From assembly GCA_023407175.1 (NCBI GenBank), contig JAEYMU010000025.1:186001-250000 (forward strand): 64,000 nucleotides of DNA, given 5' to 3'. The position numbers and the translations under genes were made by a program. Under the pieces are notes generated by a model. The model ran no database searches. It was not told the DNA's origin and was given only the letters and a program-made list of their open reading frames with translations. Source of the DNA: Bacillota bacterium (GTDB lineage Bacteria > Bacillota_A > Clostridia > Lachnospirales > Lachnospiraceae). Below are positions 1 through 7,968 of the stretch, one piece after another. The stretch's first letter is position 1; each line of letters opens with the position of its first letter.

Positions 1-1
1 G

Positions 2-313
2 GTAAAGATCACTGCTACAATTACCCTCTATAGTGGTAAGACAAAGGTGGTCAGCTTCACAGTTAAGGTCAAAAAGCCGTCCATAATTATAACCGGCAGC
101 ACCTCTTCTCTTACCTTAGGCGGGCAATATACCTTCAGTGCAGCAGCTTATGGCTATGATAGCAAGGATATTACCTGGACGACCAGTAAGAAATCGGTCG
201 TTGTAATTAATAAAAAAACAGGCGTGGCAACTGCACAGTCTGTTGGTACGGATTATGTAATAGCAAAAGTTGGTGACCTGGAAGTAAAAGTAAAAGTTAC
301 AGTGAAAAAATAA
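2..313 (+). CDS. C-terminal part of an Ig-like (Big_2-type) surface protein, 5' end outside window
   Basis: The reading frame is open from base 2 to a TAA at 311-313 and has no convincing start inside the window, so this is the 3' end of a longer gene. An internal GTG at 47 lacks a ribosome binding site. The 103 visible residues alternate Thr/Val/Lys-rich beta strands and end in a typical bacterial Ig-like repeat: SWTTSKKSVVVINKKTGVAT-like text followed by a Gly-Thr turn and a K-V-K-V-T-V strand. This is the Big_2 pattern seen in cell-surface proteins of Firmicutes. No sorting signal or SLH repeat is visible at the C-terminus. Exact function unknown; the protein is probably exported. The much larger surface protein at 20.6 kb has the same fold type. 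Confidence 0.75.
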   Translation, partial: VKITATITLYSGKTKVVSFTVKVKKPSIIITGSTSSLTLGGQYTFSAAAYGYDSKDITWTTSKKSVVVINKKTGVATAQSVGTDYVIAKVGDLEVKVKVTVKK

Positions 314-370
314 ACTGTAGTATAATAAAATATGTACCTGTAAATTAAATATTAAGCCATGATGCTAACA

Positions 371-408
371 GCCGGGGTGGGTCAAAATACCACCCCGGTA
401 TTATTTAA
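371..408 (+). terminator. Rho-independent terminator of the surface-protein gene
   Basis: A G+C-rich stem (CCGGGGTGG paired with CCACCCCGG, 9 bp) with a 9-nt loop is followed by TATTATTT, 60 bases after the stop codon. Confidence 0.85.
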
Positions 409-532
409 AGGTGGCACAATTAAATTATAATTACTGATATGTAATAAACATGGGTATTGATAAGGCTTGCATTGTGTGTTATACTTTACAGCAAAAATTA
501 TCATGGCGCTTTGCCCGGAAAAGAGGGAAACA

Positions 533-1720
533 ATGATTTCAGATAAGATGAGTGGTTTGGTAAAAAACAGCTCTGTAATCAGAGCAATGTTTGAGGAGGG
601 TAAACGGCTGGCAGGGATATACGGTGCTGAAAATGTATATGATTTCAGCCTGGGTAATCCCAGTGTGGAACCGCCCGCTCAGATTAAGGAAGCCCTGCTT
701 CAGGTAATCAATGAGGAAAGCCCTAATCTTGTACACGGATATATGAACAACTCAGGCTATGAGGATGTCAGGGCTGCAATTGCTGAAGACATTAATCATA
801 AATTTGGCACTGCATTTCATGAAGACAATATTATAATGACCGTAGGTGCAGCCGGGGGATTAAATGTAATCCTTAAGGCAATTCTCAATCCAGGGGATGA
901 GGTCATCACCTTTGCGCCGTTCTTTGGTGAATACCGTAATTATGTCAGCAATTTTGACGGTCAGCTGATTGCAGTGTCTCCGAATACAATAAACTTCCAG
1001 CCAAATCTGATCGAATTTGAACAAAAGTTGTCCCCGAAGACGAAAGCAGTTATCATAAATACACCGAATAATCCCACCGGCGTAGTTTATAGTGAGGATA
1101 CCATCAGAGAGCTTTCCGATATATTAAATAAAAAGCAGAAGGAATTTGGCAGCTCAATCTACCTGATTGCCGATGAACCCTACCGCGAGTTGGTCTATGA
1201 CGGGGTAGAGGTTCCTTATCTGACCAAATATTATAACAATACCATTGTAGGCTATTCCTTCAGTAAATCACTATCCCTGCCAGGGGAGCGGATTGGGTAT
1301 CTGGTTATTCCGAAGGAAGTGGATGATTATGGGAATATGCTGCAGGCTGCAAATGTAGCCAACCGAATTCTTGGCTATGTCAATGCCCCGTCTCTGATAC
1401 AGAGAGCTGTTGCAAAATGCCTGGATGCCAAAGTAGAGATTGAAGTATATAATCGTAACAGGGAACTGCTGTATCAAAATCTGACGGCTTACGGTTATCA
1501 GTGTGTAAAGCCTCAGGGAGCCTTCTACCTGTTTGTTAAGGCTTTGGAAGAGGATGACAGGGCCTTCGCAGGAAAGGCAAAGGAGCATAATCTTTTAATT
1601 GTTCCGGGATCCTCCTTTGGCTGTCCGGGATATTGCAGAATAGCTTACTGTGTGGATTATAGCATGATCGAGCGTTCACTTCCTAAATTCGAAGCATTAG
1701 CGAAGGAATATGGATTATAG
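533..1720 (+). CDS. PLP-dependent aminotransferase, class I/II (aspartate aminotransferase-like)
   Basis: Fold-type I aminotransferase of 395 residues, probably cytosolic, exchanging an amino group between an amino acid and a 2-oxo acid. The ATG at 533 is chosen because AGAGGGAA lies just upstream; an in-frame TTG at 467 has no ribosome binding site. Visible family marks are the NTPNNPTG cofactor/substrate loop, the ADEPYRELVY segment that holds the pyridine-binding Asp, and SFSKSLSLPGERIGY with the Schiff-base lysine at about residue 245. The C-terminal arginine segment FGCPGYCRIAYC is also present. The gene is followed after 29 bases by a HisC-like aminotransferase, so the two are probably co-transcribed. 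Substrate cannot be fixed from sequence; an aspartate/aromatic or generic role is likely. Confidence 0.9.
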   Translation: MISDKMSGLVKNSSVIRAMFEEGKRLAGIYGAENVYDFSLGNPSVEPPAQIKEALLQVINEESPNLVHGYMNNSGYEDVRAAIAEDINHKFGTAFHEDNIIMTVGAAGGLNVILKAILNPGDEVITFAPFFGEYRNYVSNFDGQLIAVSPNTINFQPNLIEFEQKLSPKTKAVIINTPNNPTGVVYSEDTIRELSDILNKKQKEFGSSIYLIADEPYRELVYDGVEVPYLTKYYNNTIVGYSFSKSLSLPGERIGYLVIPKEVDDYGNMLQAANVANRILGYVNAPSLIQRAVAKCLDAKVEIEVYNRNRELLYQNLTAYGYQCVKPQGAFYLFVKALEEDDRAFAGKAKEHNLLIVPGSSFGCPGYCRIAYCVDYSMIERSLPKFEALAKEYGL

Positions 1721-1749
1721 AAACGGCGTAAGCAGGAATGGAGGCAACT

Positions 1750-2817
1750 ATGAAGCCATGGGAAAAAAATATTCGTAAGGTGATACCCTATGTTCCGGGC
1801 GAGCAGCCGAACAAACCAGGCATGGTTAAGCTGAATACAAATGAAAACCCTTATCCGCCCGCACCGGGCGTAGGTAATATTCTTCAGGGACTGGATACAG
1901 ACACCCTGAGGAGATATCCTGATCCGACCGTAAGATTGCTTGTAGAGGAACTGGCTAGGTTTTACCGTCTAAATCCGGACCAGGTATTCACCGGAGTCGG
2001 TTCGGACGATGTATTGGCAATGGCCTTCCTGACGTTTTTTAATTCAGAGAAACCGATCTTTTTTCCTGATATCACCTATTCCTTTTACCCAGTATGGTGT
2101 GACCTGTTTCGTATTCCCTATGAAAATCGGTCACTGGATACGGATTTTAGGATAGTGAAGGAGGAGTATTACAAGGAGAACGGTGGTGTCATAATTGCGA
2201 ATCCGAATGCACCGACCTCCATTTACGAGGAGTTACCGGTAATTGAAGAAATTTTACAGCATAATCAGGATGTTGTCGTGATCATTGACGAGGCCTATAT
2301 CGATTTCGCCGGAAAATCGGCAGTGGAGTTGATCTCAAAATATGAGAATTTGTTAGTGGTTCAGACCTTTTCCAAATCTAGGTCCATGGCAGGCATGAGA
2401 ATCGGCTATGCGATGGGAAATGCAGCATTGATTAAGGCGCTGAATGATGTCAAATACTCCTTCAATTCCTATACGATGAACCAGACGGCGATTATAGCCG
2501 GTGTTGAGGCTGTTAAGGACGAAGCACATTTTAGAGACGGTATTAATAAGATTATACATACAAGAGAGAAAGCTGAGGATGAGTTAAAAAGGCTTGGCTT
2601 TACCTGTCTAAAGTCAGGTGCCAATTTTATTTTTGCATCCCATGATAAAATCCCGGCCAAAGAGATATTTGAGGCCCTGCGCGGAAATAATATCTATGTA
2701 AGATATTTTGATCTGCCAAGAATTAATAATTATTTACGGATTTCCGTCGGAACTGAGGAGGAAATGGGAAAATTATTTGCGTTTTTGAAGGAATTTCTCG
2801 CAAATTATGACAGATAA
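1750..2817 (+). CDS. hisC: Histidinol-phosphate aminotransferase family protein (HisC-like)
   Basis: PLP enzyme of 355 residues in the HisC/CobD subgroup. HisC converts imidazole acetol phosphate plus glutamate to histidinol phosphate. Seen: the N-terminal LNTNENPYPPAPG, RRYPDP, the FTGVGSDDVL cofactor loop, ANPNAPTS, IIDEAYIDF, and the Schiff-base lysine in QTFSKSRSMAGMRIGY (about residue 209), then YLRISVGT near the C-terminus. The start at 1750 follows GGAGG with a 5-base spacer; the in-frame ATG at 1738 overlaps that ribosome binding site and is less likely. No other his gene is nearby, so a broader-specificity aromatic aminotransferase or CobD-like role remains possible. Confidence 0.85.
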   Translation: MKPWEKNIRKVIPYVPGEQPNKPGMVKLNTNENPYPPAPGVGNILQGLDTDTLRRYPDPTVRLLVEELARFYRLNPDQVFTGVGSDDVLAMAFLTFFNSEKPIFFPDITYSFYPVWCDLFRIPYENRSLDTDFRIVKEEYYKENGGVIIANPNAPTSIYEELPVIEEILQHNQDVVVIIDEAYIDFAGKSAVELISKYENLLVVQTFSKSRSMAGMRIGYAMGNAALIKALNDVKYSFNSYTMNQTAIIAGVEAVKDEAHFRDGINKIIHTREKAEDELKRLGFTCLKSGANFIFASHDKIPAKEIFEALRGNNIYVRYFDLPRINNYLRISVGTEEEMGKLFAFLKEFLANYDR

Positions 2818-2858
2818 ACATGCCCAAAAAATCCGTATGATATCCCTGGGAGGATGCA

Positions 2859-3257
2859 ATGAGAATATTAATTGCTGAGGATGATTTTGCCAGTAGAAAA
2901 TTTATGATGAGGTTTTTGTCAAAATATGGAGAGTGCGATGTGACAGTTGACGGCAGTGAAGCAATTGAAGCTTTTCGGCTGGCACTGGAGACTGGAGAGG
3001 CCTATGACCTGGTCTGCATGGATATTATGATGCCGATTGTGGATGGTTTCCAGGCACTGAAGCAAATCAGGGAAATAGAACAGGAAAACCAAATCCCTGA
3101 AGAGAAATCAACCAAGATCATTATGACAACAGCCTTAAGTGAAGGAAAGAATGTAACAAAGGCATTTAAGCTGGGCTGTACCGCTTATGCAGGAAAGCCT
3201 ATCGATCGAGAAAAGTTTGAAAATGAATTAAGAAAGCTGGAACTGATTAAAGTCTGA
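2859..3257 (+). CDS. Stand-alone response-regulator receiver protein (CheY-like)
   Basis: A 132-residue protein consisting only of a receiver domain. It has the acidic pair (Glu7/Asp8/Asp9 in LIAEDD), the phospho-acceptor Asp55 in CMDIMMP, the switch Thr in IIMTTAL (about residue 90) and Lys113 in AGKPI. No DNA-binding or enzymatic output domain follows. A good ribosome binding site (GGGAGG) precedes the ATG. No histidine kinase is adjacent, so it may act by protein-protein contact with an unlinked kinase or motor/stress component. The family assignment is firm; the pathway is unknown. Confidence 0.9.
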   Translation: MRILIAEDDFASRKFMMRFLSKYGECDVTVDGSEAIEAFRLALETGEAYDLVCMDIMMPIVDGFQALKQIREIEQENQIPEEKSTKIIMTTALSEGKNVTKAFKLGCTAYAGKPIDREKFENELRKLELIKV

Positions 3258-3328
3258 TCATTGTCTTATAAAAAGCATGGGTGTCATGAATTTTTAGGGG
3301 AACCCAAAGGGAAGGCATGGGCGTTGGT

Positions 3329-3946
3329 ATGAACTATCAGAAGGAATTGGAGCAATTAATCGATACGCTGAAATCACAACAAAAGCGTCCCAGACTGTTA
3401 ATCCATAGCTGCTGCGCACCCTGCAGCAGCTATTGTTTGGAATATTTGTCGGAGTATTTTGACATTACTGTATTTTATTATAATCCCAACATATATCCAC
3501 CGAAGGAGTATGACAGGAGACTTGAGGAGCAAAAAAGATTTATTGATGAAATTCCATTCCCGGCCAGGGTTCAATTAATAGCCGGTGAATATCATCCGGA
3601 GGAATACTATACACTGGTGAAGGGCTTGGAGGAAGAGCCGGAGGGCAAAGCGAGGTGCTTTGTCTGCTACGAGCTTCGTCTTAAGGCTGCTGCGCAGCTG
3701 GCAGCTATCCAGGGCTTTGACTATTTTACCACCACCCTGTCCATCAGCCCTCATAAAAATGCAGAGAAGCTGAATGAGATTGGGGAAAGGCTGTCCAGGG
3801 AATATGGCGTCTCCTTTCTGCCCTCGGACTTTAAGAAGAGAAACGGATATAAACGGTCGATTGAGCTTTCCAGGGAATATAATTTATACCGGCAGGATTA
3901 TTGCGGGTGTATTTTCTCAATGAAGAGGCCGGAGGATACTCTTTGA
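3329..3946 (+). CDS. queH: Epoxyqueuosine reductase QueH (DUF208 family)
   Basis: QueH reduces epoxyqueuosine to queuosine in tRNA anticodon position 34, using iron-sulfur chemistry, and is unrelated to the cobalamin-dependent QueG. The 205-residue protein shows the family's cysteine set: SCCAPCSSYC near residue 28, CFVCYELRL in the middle and DYCGCIFS at the C-terminus, plus FYYNPNIYP and TTTLSISPHKN. The start is ambiguous: AAGGGAAGG lies 1 base before an ATG at 3317 and 13 bases before the ATG at 3329. The second is used here. The gene stands alone between the receiver gene and a terminator. Confidence 0.9.
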   Translation: MNYQKELEQLIDTLKSQQKRPRLLIHSCCAPCSSYCLEYLSEYFDITVFYYNPNIYPPKEYDRRLEEQKRFIDEIPFPARVQLIAGEYHPEEYYTLVKGLEEEPEGKARCFVCYELRLKAAAQLAAIQGFDYFTTTLSISPHKNAEKLNEIGERLSREYGVSFLPSDFKKRNGYKRSIELSREYNLYRQDYCGCIFSMKRPEDTL

Positions 3947-3970
3947 ATATCTTCAGACAGGCTACTTTAG

Positions 3971-4025
3971 AATAAGGTCTTTGCAGGGCATGGACATTGC
4001 TTTGCAAGGGCCTTATTTTATTGGC
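3971..4025 (+). terminator. Rho-independent terminator after queH
   Basis: AATAAGG...CCTTATT closes a stem that also contains TTGCA/TGCAA, and it ends in TTATTTTATT. It lies 25 bases after the queH stop. Confidence 0.7.
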
Positions 4026-4101
4026 CTGAAAAGTTTTTTCCTTTTATAAATACCATGCATAATTTGGTTTTGAACAGTATAAAGATTAGATAATTCGACG
4101 A

Positions 4102-4129
4102 TTGACAGAATGTATTCGTATGTTATAAT
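4102..4129 (+). promoter_or_regulatory. Sigma-A promoter of feoAB
   Basis: Consensus TTGACA at 4102-4107 and TATAAT at 4124-4129 are separated by 16 bases. The predicted start point is near 4136. Confidence 0.85.
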
Positions 4130-4141
4130 AGTAACGGCAAA

Positions 4142-4156
4142 TGATAATTGTTATCA
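4142..4156 (+). promoter_or_regulatory. Fur box at the feoAB start point
   Basis: TGATAATTGTTATCA is a 7-1-7 inverted repeat differing at one position from the known Fur consensus. It begins 12 bases after the -10 box, so a bound repressor would cover the initiation region. Iron-dependent repression by Fur is inferred. Confidence 0.85.
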
Positions 4157-4214
4157 ATAAGCAAAACTGGGATTAGCTGTAAGACTTGATTTTAAAGCAA
4201 AGATGGAGGCTACT

Positions 4215-4439
4215 ATGACATTACGAGGCGCAAAAATAGGGGGTACCTATACCGTTGATTCCATAAATCTGGACCTTGCAACTCTGCGTAGGCTTGAGGC
4301 CCTGGGCTTGACCAGGGGAACAAACATCAGGATATTAAACCGTAATAACGGAGGTTCCATTATTCTGATGGTAAGGGGAAGCCGATTGGCCTTGGGAAGA
4401 AAAATAGCAGAGGCCATACATATGAAGGAGGTATCATGA
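4215..4439 (+). CDS. feoA: Ferrous iron transport protein FeoA
   Basis: A 74-residue SH3-like protein of the FeoA family, a cytoplasmic accessory factor of the FeoB ferrous-iron permease. Seen: the opening MTLRGAKIGGTYTV, then LRRLEALGLTRGTNIRILNR and the closing GSRLALGRKIAEAI. The start at 4215 follows GGAGG; an in-frame ATG at 4203 contains that ribosome binding site. The stop overlaps the feoB start by 4 bases (ATGA), so translation is probably coupled. Expression is expected to be controlled by the Fur box just upstream. Confidence 0.95.
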   Translation: MTLRGAKIGGTYTVDSINLDLATLRRLEALGLTRGTNIRILNRNNGGSIILMVRGSRLALGRKIAEAIHMKEVS

Positions 4440-6532
4440 TGAAGGGGGAAATTCAGGTAGGCTTTGTCGGAAATCCCAATTGCGGAAAAACCACATTATT
4501 CAACGCATATACCGGGGCAAATCTGAAGGTTGCGAATTGGCCCGGTGTTACTGTGGAGAAAAAAGAAGGAGCCTTCAAATATCATGATACTCAGTTTAAG
4601 CTTGTGGATTTGCCGGGTATTTACAGCCTCACCTCTTATACGATGGAGGAAAGGCTGACAAGGGAGTTCATACTTGCCTCGAAGGTGGATGTTATTGTCA
4701 ACGTTGTCGATGCCTCAAGTCTGGAGCGTAACCTGTATCTGACGCTTCAGCTCATAGAGCTGGGAAAGCCGATTGTCATGGCTCTTAATATGATGGATAT
4801 TGTGGAGGAGAGGGGAATGGAAATTGATCTCCACAGACTTCCGGAGATGCTTGGGATTCCCGTAATTCCCGTATCTGCAAGAAAGCGGACCGGGCTTGAC
4901 ATCCTGATGCATACAGTAGCTCACCATAAGGACAAATGCTTTGACAATAATCTGGAGCATCATCATCCGGGGAAGCAGCTGAAGGGCAGCGCCTCCATGA
5001 ATGGGGACGGTAATTTGGGATGCCAGGGGCACAGGCATGAGCATCATAAGGATTACCCGGTGGTTTACAGCACTGAAATTGAAGACAAAATTGATGACGT
5101 CAGCGAGCTGCTGGTGAAGGAATATAAGGATATCAGCAATGTACGCTGGTATGCGATCAAGCTGCTTGAAATGGATGAGGCAGTCAGGGGAAAATATTCG
5201 GTTCCACTGGAACAAGTAATCGGACATAGCTATGAAGAGGATATCATCAATCAAAAATATGATTTTATTGAGGAAATTATCGAAGAGGTGTTGGTGAATA
5301 AAAGCAGTAAGGCAGCCTCTACGGACAGGGTTGACCGTATACTGACCCACCGCTATTTTGGGCTTCCGATGTTCCTGCTCATTATGGCCCTTGTGTTTTT
5401 TTTAACCTTTCAAATCGGAGATTTTATCAAAGGAGGCTTTGAGGTGTTCCTGGGAGCCTTTTCCGACGCCGCACTGCATTTCTTAACGAATATCCATGCG
5501 GGGGATTTTATGACTTCCCTGATAGTTGACGGAATTATAGCCGGGGTCGGTGGCATTTTAACCTTTCTTCCCAATATATTTATTCTATTTCTGGCACTGG
5601 CCTATCTGGAGGATAGCGGCTATATGGCCAGAGTAGCCTATGTCATGGATAATATCATGGGCAAGCTTGGCTTATCGGGAAGGGCATTTATCCCGATGCT
5701 GCTGGGCTTTGGCTGTACGGTGCCCGCAATTATGGCCTCCAGATCGCTTGAGAATATGAAGGACAGAAGAAGAACTATTCTGGTAACTCCCTTTATGTCC
5801 TGCAGTGCAAGACTGCCGATCTACGTTTTATTCTCACAGATGTTTTTTGGCAGACTGGCCATGCTGGCTGCTTATTCCATGTACCTGATCGGAATTATCG
5901 TGGCAATTACAATCGCTTTTATTGTAAAGGATAAATCGGGCAGGGAACAGGGGAACTCCCTGCTGATCGAATTGCCCGAATACAAGACACCCAATCAATA
6001 TACCATACTGATTTATGTATGGGAGAAGGTAAAGGATTATTTGACGAAGGCAGGAACTACAATTTTTGCAGCCTCAGTCATTATCTGGTTTATCCTGAAT
6101 TTCGGACCGGGTGGCATGGTAGATGACATGACACAAAGCTTCGGTGCCATAATCGGGAAAGCCTTTGCTCCCGTACTTGCACCGGCAGGGCTTGGCGTCT
6201 GGCAGGTGGTGCTTGCTTTGATTTCAGGAATCGCAGCCAAGGAGGTGGTGGTGTCCAGCTTCAGCGTACTCTTTCAGATCGGGAATATCACCTCCCCTGA
6301 GGGAATGTCCAGTTTGACGCAAATTCTGGGGCAGAACGGCTTTGGTGCGCTGAATGCATACTCCCTCATGGTATTTTCGTTATTATACACTCCCTGTGCC
6401 GCAACCATAGGAGTAATTCAAAGAGAGATGCGTTCGGTAAAATGGACTTTGTTTACAATCCTTTTTCAGCTTGGGGTTGCGATGCTTATGGCTACGCTGG
6501 TGTATCAGATTGGAAGCCTCTTCATAAAATAA
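4436..6532 (+). CDS. feoB: Ferrous iron transport protein FeoB with a His-rich insertion
   Basis: Fe(II) permease of the inner membrane, 698 residues. The N-terminal GTPase domain shows G1 GNPNCGKTT, the switch segment NWPGVTVEKKEG, G3 DLPG and G4 ALNMMD. The membrane part starts near residue 305 (VDRILTHRYFGLPMFL), contains the Gate motifs GFGCTVPAIMA and FMSCSARLPIY, and ends in about eight to ten helices. Between the G domain and the GDI-like helices there is an unusual metal-ligand-rich stretch at residues about 160-205: HHKDKCFD, LEHHHPGK and CQGHRHEHHKDYP. Known FeoB proteins often lack so dense a His/Cys segment; metal sensing or binding there is inference. The gene overlaps feoA by 4 bases and is followed by a Cys-rich partner. 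Confidence 0.95.
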   Translation: MMKGEIQVGFVGNPNCGKTTLFNAYTGANLKVANWPGVTVEKKEGAFKYHDTQFKLVDLPGIYSLTSYTMEERLTREFILASKVDVIVNVVDASSLERNLYLTLQLIELGKPIVMALNMMDIVEERGMEIDLHRLPEMLGIPVIPVSARKRTGLDILMHTVAHHKDKCFDNNLEHHHPGKQLKGSASMNGDGNLGCQGHRHEHHKDYPVVYSTEIEDKIDDVSELLVKEYKDISNVRWYAIKLLEMDEAVRGKYSVPLEQVIGHSYEEDIINQKYDFIEEIIEEVLVNKSSKAASTDRVDRILTHRYFGLPMFLLIMALVFFLTFQIGDFIKGGFEVFLGAFSDAALHFLTNIHAGDFMTSLIVDGIIAGVGGILTFLPNIFILFLALAYLEDSGYMARVAYVMDNIMGKLGLSGRAFIPMLLGFGCTVPAIMASRSLENMKDRRRTILVTPFMSCSARLPIYVLFSQMFFGRLAMLAAYSMYLIGIIVAITIAFIVKDKSGREQGNSLLIELPEYKTPNQYTILIYVWEKVKDYLTKAGTTIFAASVIIWFILNFGPGGMVDDMTQSFGAIIGKAFAPVLAPAGLGVWQVVLALISGIAAKEVVVSSFSVLFQIGNITSPEGMSSLTQILGQNGFGALNAYSLMVFSLLYTPCAATIGVIQREMRSVKWTLFTILFQLGVAMLMATLVYQIGSLFIK

Positions 6533-6589
6533 GTGTTGATACTGGTTTAAAATCCGATAACCGGAGTATCCGGCAGAAAGGAGATAGCT

Positions 6590-6766
6590 ATGGTTGGATA
6601 CATTCTTGGTGCTATAGTTTTGGCTTACACCATATTTATCATATATAAGAAGGTGAAGGACGCAAAAGCGGGGAAATCCTGTTGCTCCGGTTGTGATTCT
6701 TGCCAGAGAGGGGACAGCTGCCAGGGCAGTGACTCCAGTTCTTCGAAGGAGAAATGCAAAAAGTGA
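6590..6766 (+). CDS. FeoB-associated Cys-rich membrane protein (58 aa)
   Basis: A short gene with ribosome binding site AAAGGAG 6 bases before its ATG. The 58-residue product begins with a single membrane helix (VGYILGAIVLAYTIFIIY), then a basic stretch and a cytosolic cysteine cluster (CCSGCDSC, DSCQG, KEKCKK; seven Cys). This matches the known family of FeoB-associated Cys-rich proteins that lie directly behind feoB in Firmicutes. It is presumably a small accessory subunit or metal-binding partner of FeoB. It lies 57 bases after feoB in the same orientation and ahead of the operon terminator. Confidence 0.88.
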   Translation: MVGYILGAIVLAYTIFIIYKKVKDAKAGKSCCSGCDSCQRGDSCQGSDSSSSKEKCKK

Positions 6767-6775
6767 TGTTATAAA

Positions 6776-6808
6776 GTGGGGGTGCTGCCTGGCACTCCTT
6801 TGTTTTTT
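6776..6808 (+). terminator. Terminator of the feo operon
   Basis: GGGGTGC/GGCACTCC stem (one G-U pair) with a 5-base loop, followed by TTTGTTTTTT. Confidence 0.7.
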
Positions 6809-6913
6809 ACTTTTTTATCGAAGTTTTATGAAATAAAAAAGGAAACAGGAGGTCCGTGTAGAATATTAGTAGTATAAGCGTAAATTGGTCTTATAATTAT
6901 CATGGAGGTAATT

Positions 6914-7936
6914 ATGGAGCAAAGCCTGAATATAAGACAGAAGCTGGAGAAGAGAGAGCATCAGATATTGAGTCCATATGCTGCGTTTTCTGACCAGTCA
7001 CTCGGAAGGGATGTATATGAGGTGCCCTGTGACATACGTCCGATTTACCAGGTCGACAGGGACAGGATACTGCATAGTAAGGCCTTTCGCAGACTGAAGC
7101 ATAAAACACAGGTGTTTTTGTCTCCGGAGGGGGATCACTACAGGACAAGACTTACCCATACCCTGGAGGTAGCCCAGATTGCCAGAACGATTGCCAAAGC
7201 TCTGCTGCTGAATGAAGAGCTTACGGAAGCGATCGCCCTGGGGCACGATTTAGGGCATACGCCCTTTGGGCATGCGGGAGAAAGGGCGCTGAACCGTATC
7301 TGTCCGGTTGGCTTTGAGCATCATTTGCAGAGCATCCGGGTGGTAGAAATTCTTGAAAAGCATGGGAGGGGTCTAAATCTGTCCGGTGAGGTTCGCGACG
7401 GTATCAAAAACCATCAGACTTCAGGCAATCCCTCTACTCTTGAGGGGAAAATCGTGAGGCTGTGTGATAAAATAGCATATATCAATCATGACATTGATGA
7501 TGCCATCAGGGGGCAGATCATCAGAGAAGAAGAGCTTCCCCGTGAATTTACGGACATTCTTGGCCATAGCCTGGGTGAACGCCTGGATACTCTGACCCAT
7601 GATATCATAGAAAACAGTGATAATAAGAAGGATATCATTATGTCACCTGAGATCGAAGCGGCCATGCGGAGCTTGAGAGGGTATATGTTCCAAAGTGTTT
7701 ATACCAATAGGAAGGCGAAGGCACAGGAGGAGCAGGCACAACGGCTGGTAGAGCAGCTTTTTGAGTATTATGAAAAGCATCTGGAGCATCTGCCACAGGA
7801 ATACCTGCAGAGGATGGAACAGCGGGAAGAACCGCCGTACAGGGCTGTGTGTGATTATGTTGCCGGAATGACGGATAATTATGCGGTTTCTAAATTCAAG
7901 GAGCTGATGATTCCCTCTGCCTGGAGTGTTTATTAA
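6914..7936 (+). CDS. dgt: Deoxyguanosinetriphosphate triphosphohydrolase-like HD protein
   Basis: HD-superfamily metal-dependent phosphohydrolase of 340 residues, removing triphosphate from dGTP or related dNTPs in the cytosol. Seen: FRRLKHKTQVFL, RTRLTHTLEVAQIARTIA (first His ligand), the HD pair in ALGHDLGHTPFGHAGE, and a downstream Asp in DKIAYINHDIDD. The start at 6914 follows GGAGG; the ATG at 6902 contains that ribosome binding site. The gene is 32 bases ahead of dnaG and is followed by rpoD, the usual macromolecular-synthesis arrangement in Clostridia. Confidence 0.93.
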   Translation: MEQSLNIRQKLEKREHQILSPYAAFSDQSLGRDVYEVPCDIRPIYQVDRDRILHSKAFRRLKHKTQVFLSPEGDHYRTRLTHTLEVAQIARTIAKALLLNEELTEAIALGHDLGHTPFGHAGERALNRICPVGFEHHLQSIRVVEILEKHGRGLNLSGEVRDGIKNHQTSGNPSTLEGKIVRLCDKIAYINHDIDDAIRGQIIREEELPREFTDILGHSLGERLDTLTHDIIENSDNKKDIIMSPEIEAAMRSLRGYMFQSVYTNRKAKAQEEQAQRLVEQLFEYYEKHLEHLPQEYLQRMEQREEPPYRAVCDYVAGMTDNYAVSKFKELMIPSAWSVY

Positions 7937-7968
7937 GTTTTGTTTTTATAAAGTGGAAGGGGTACGAT

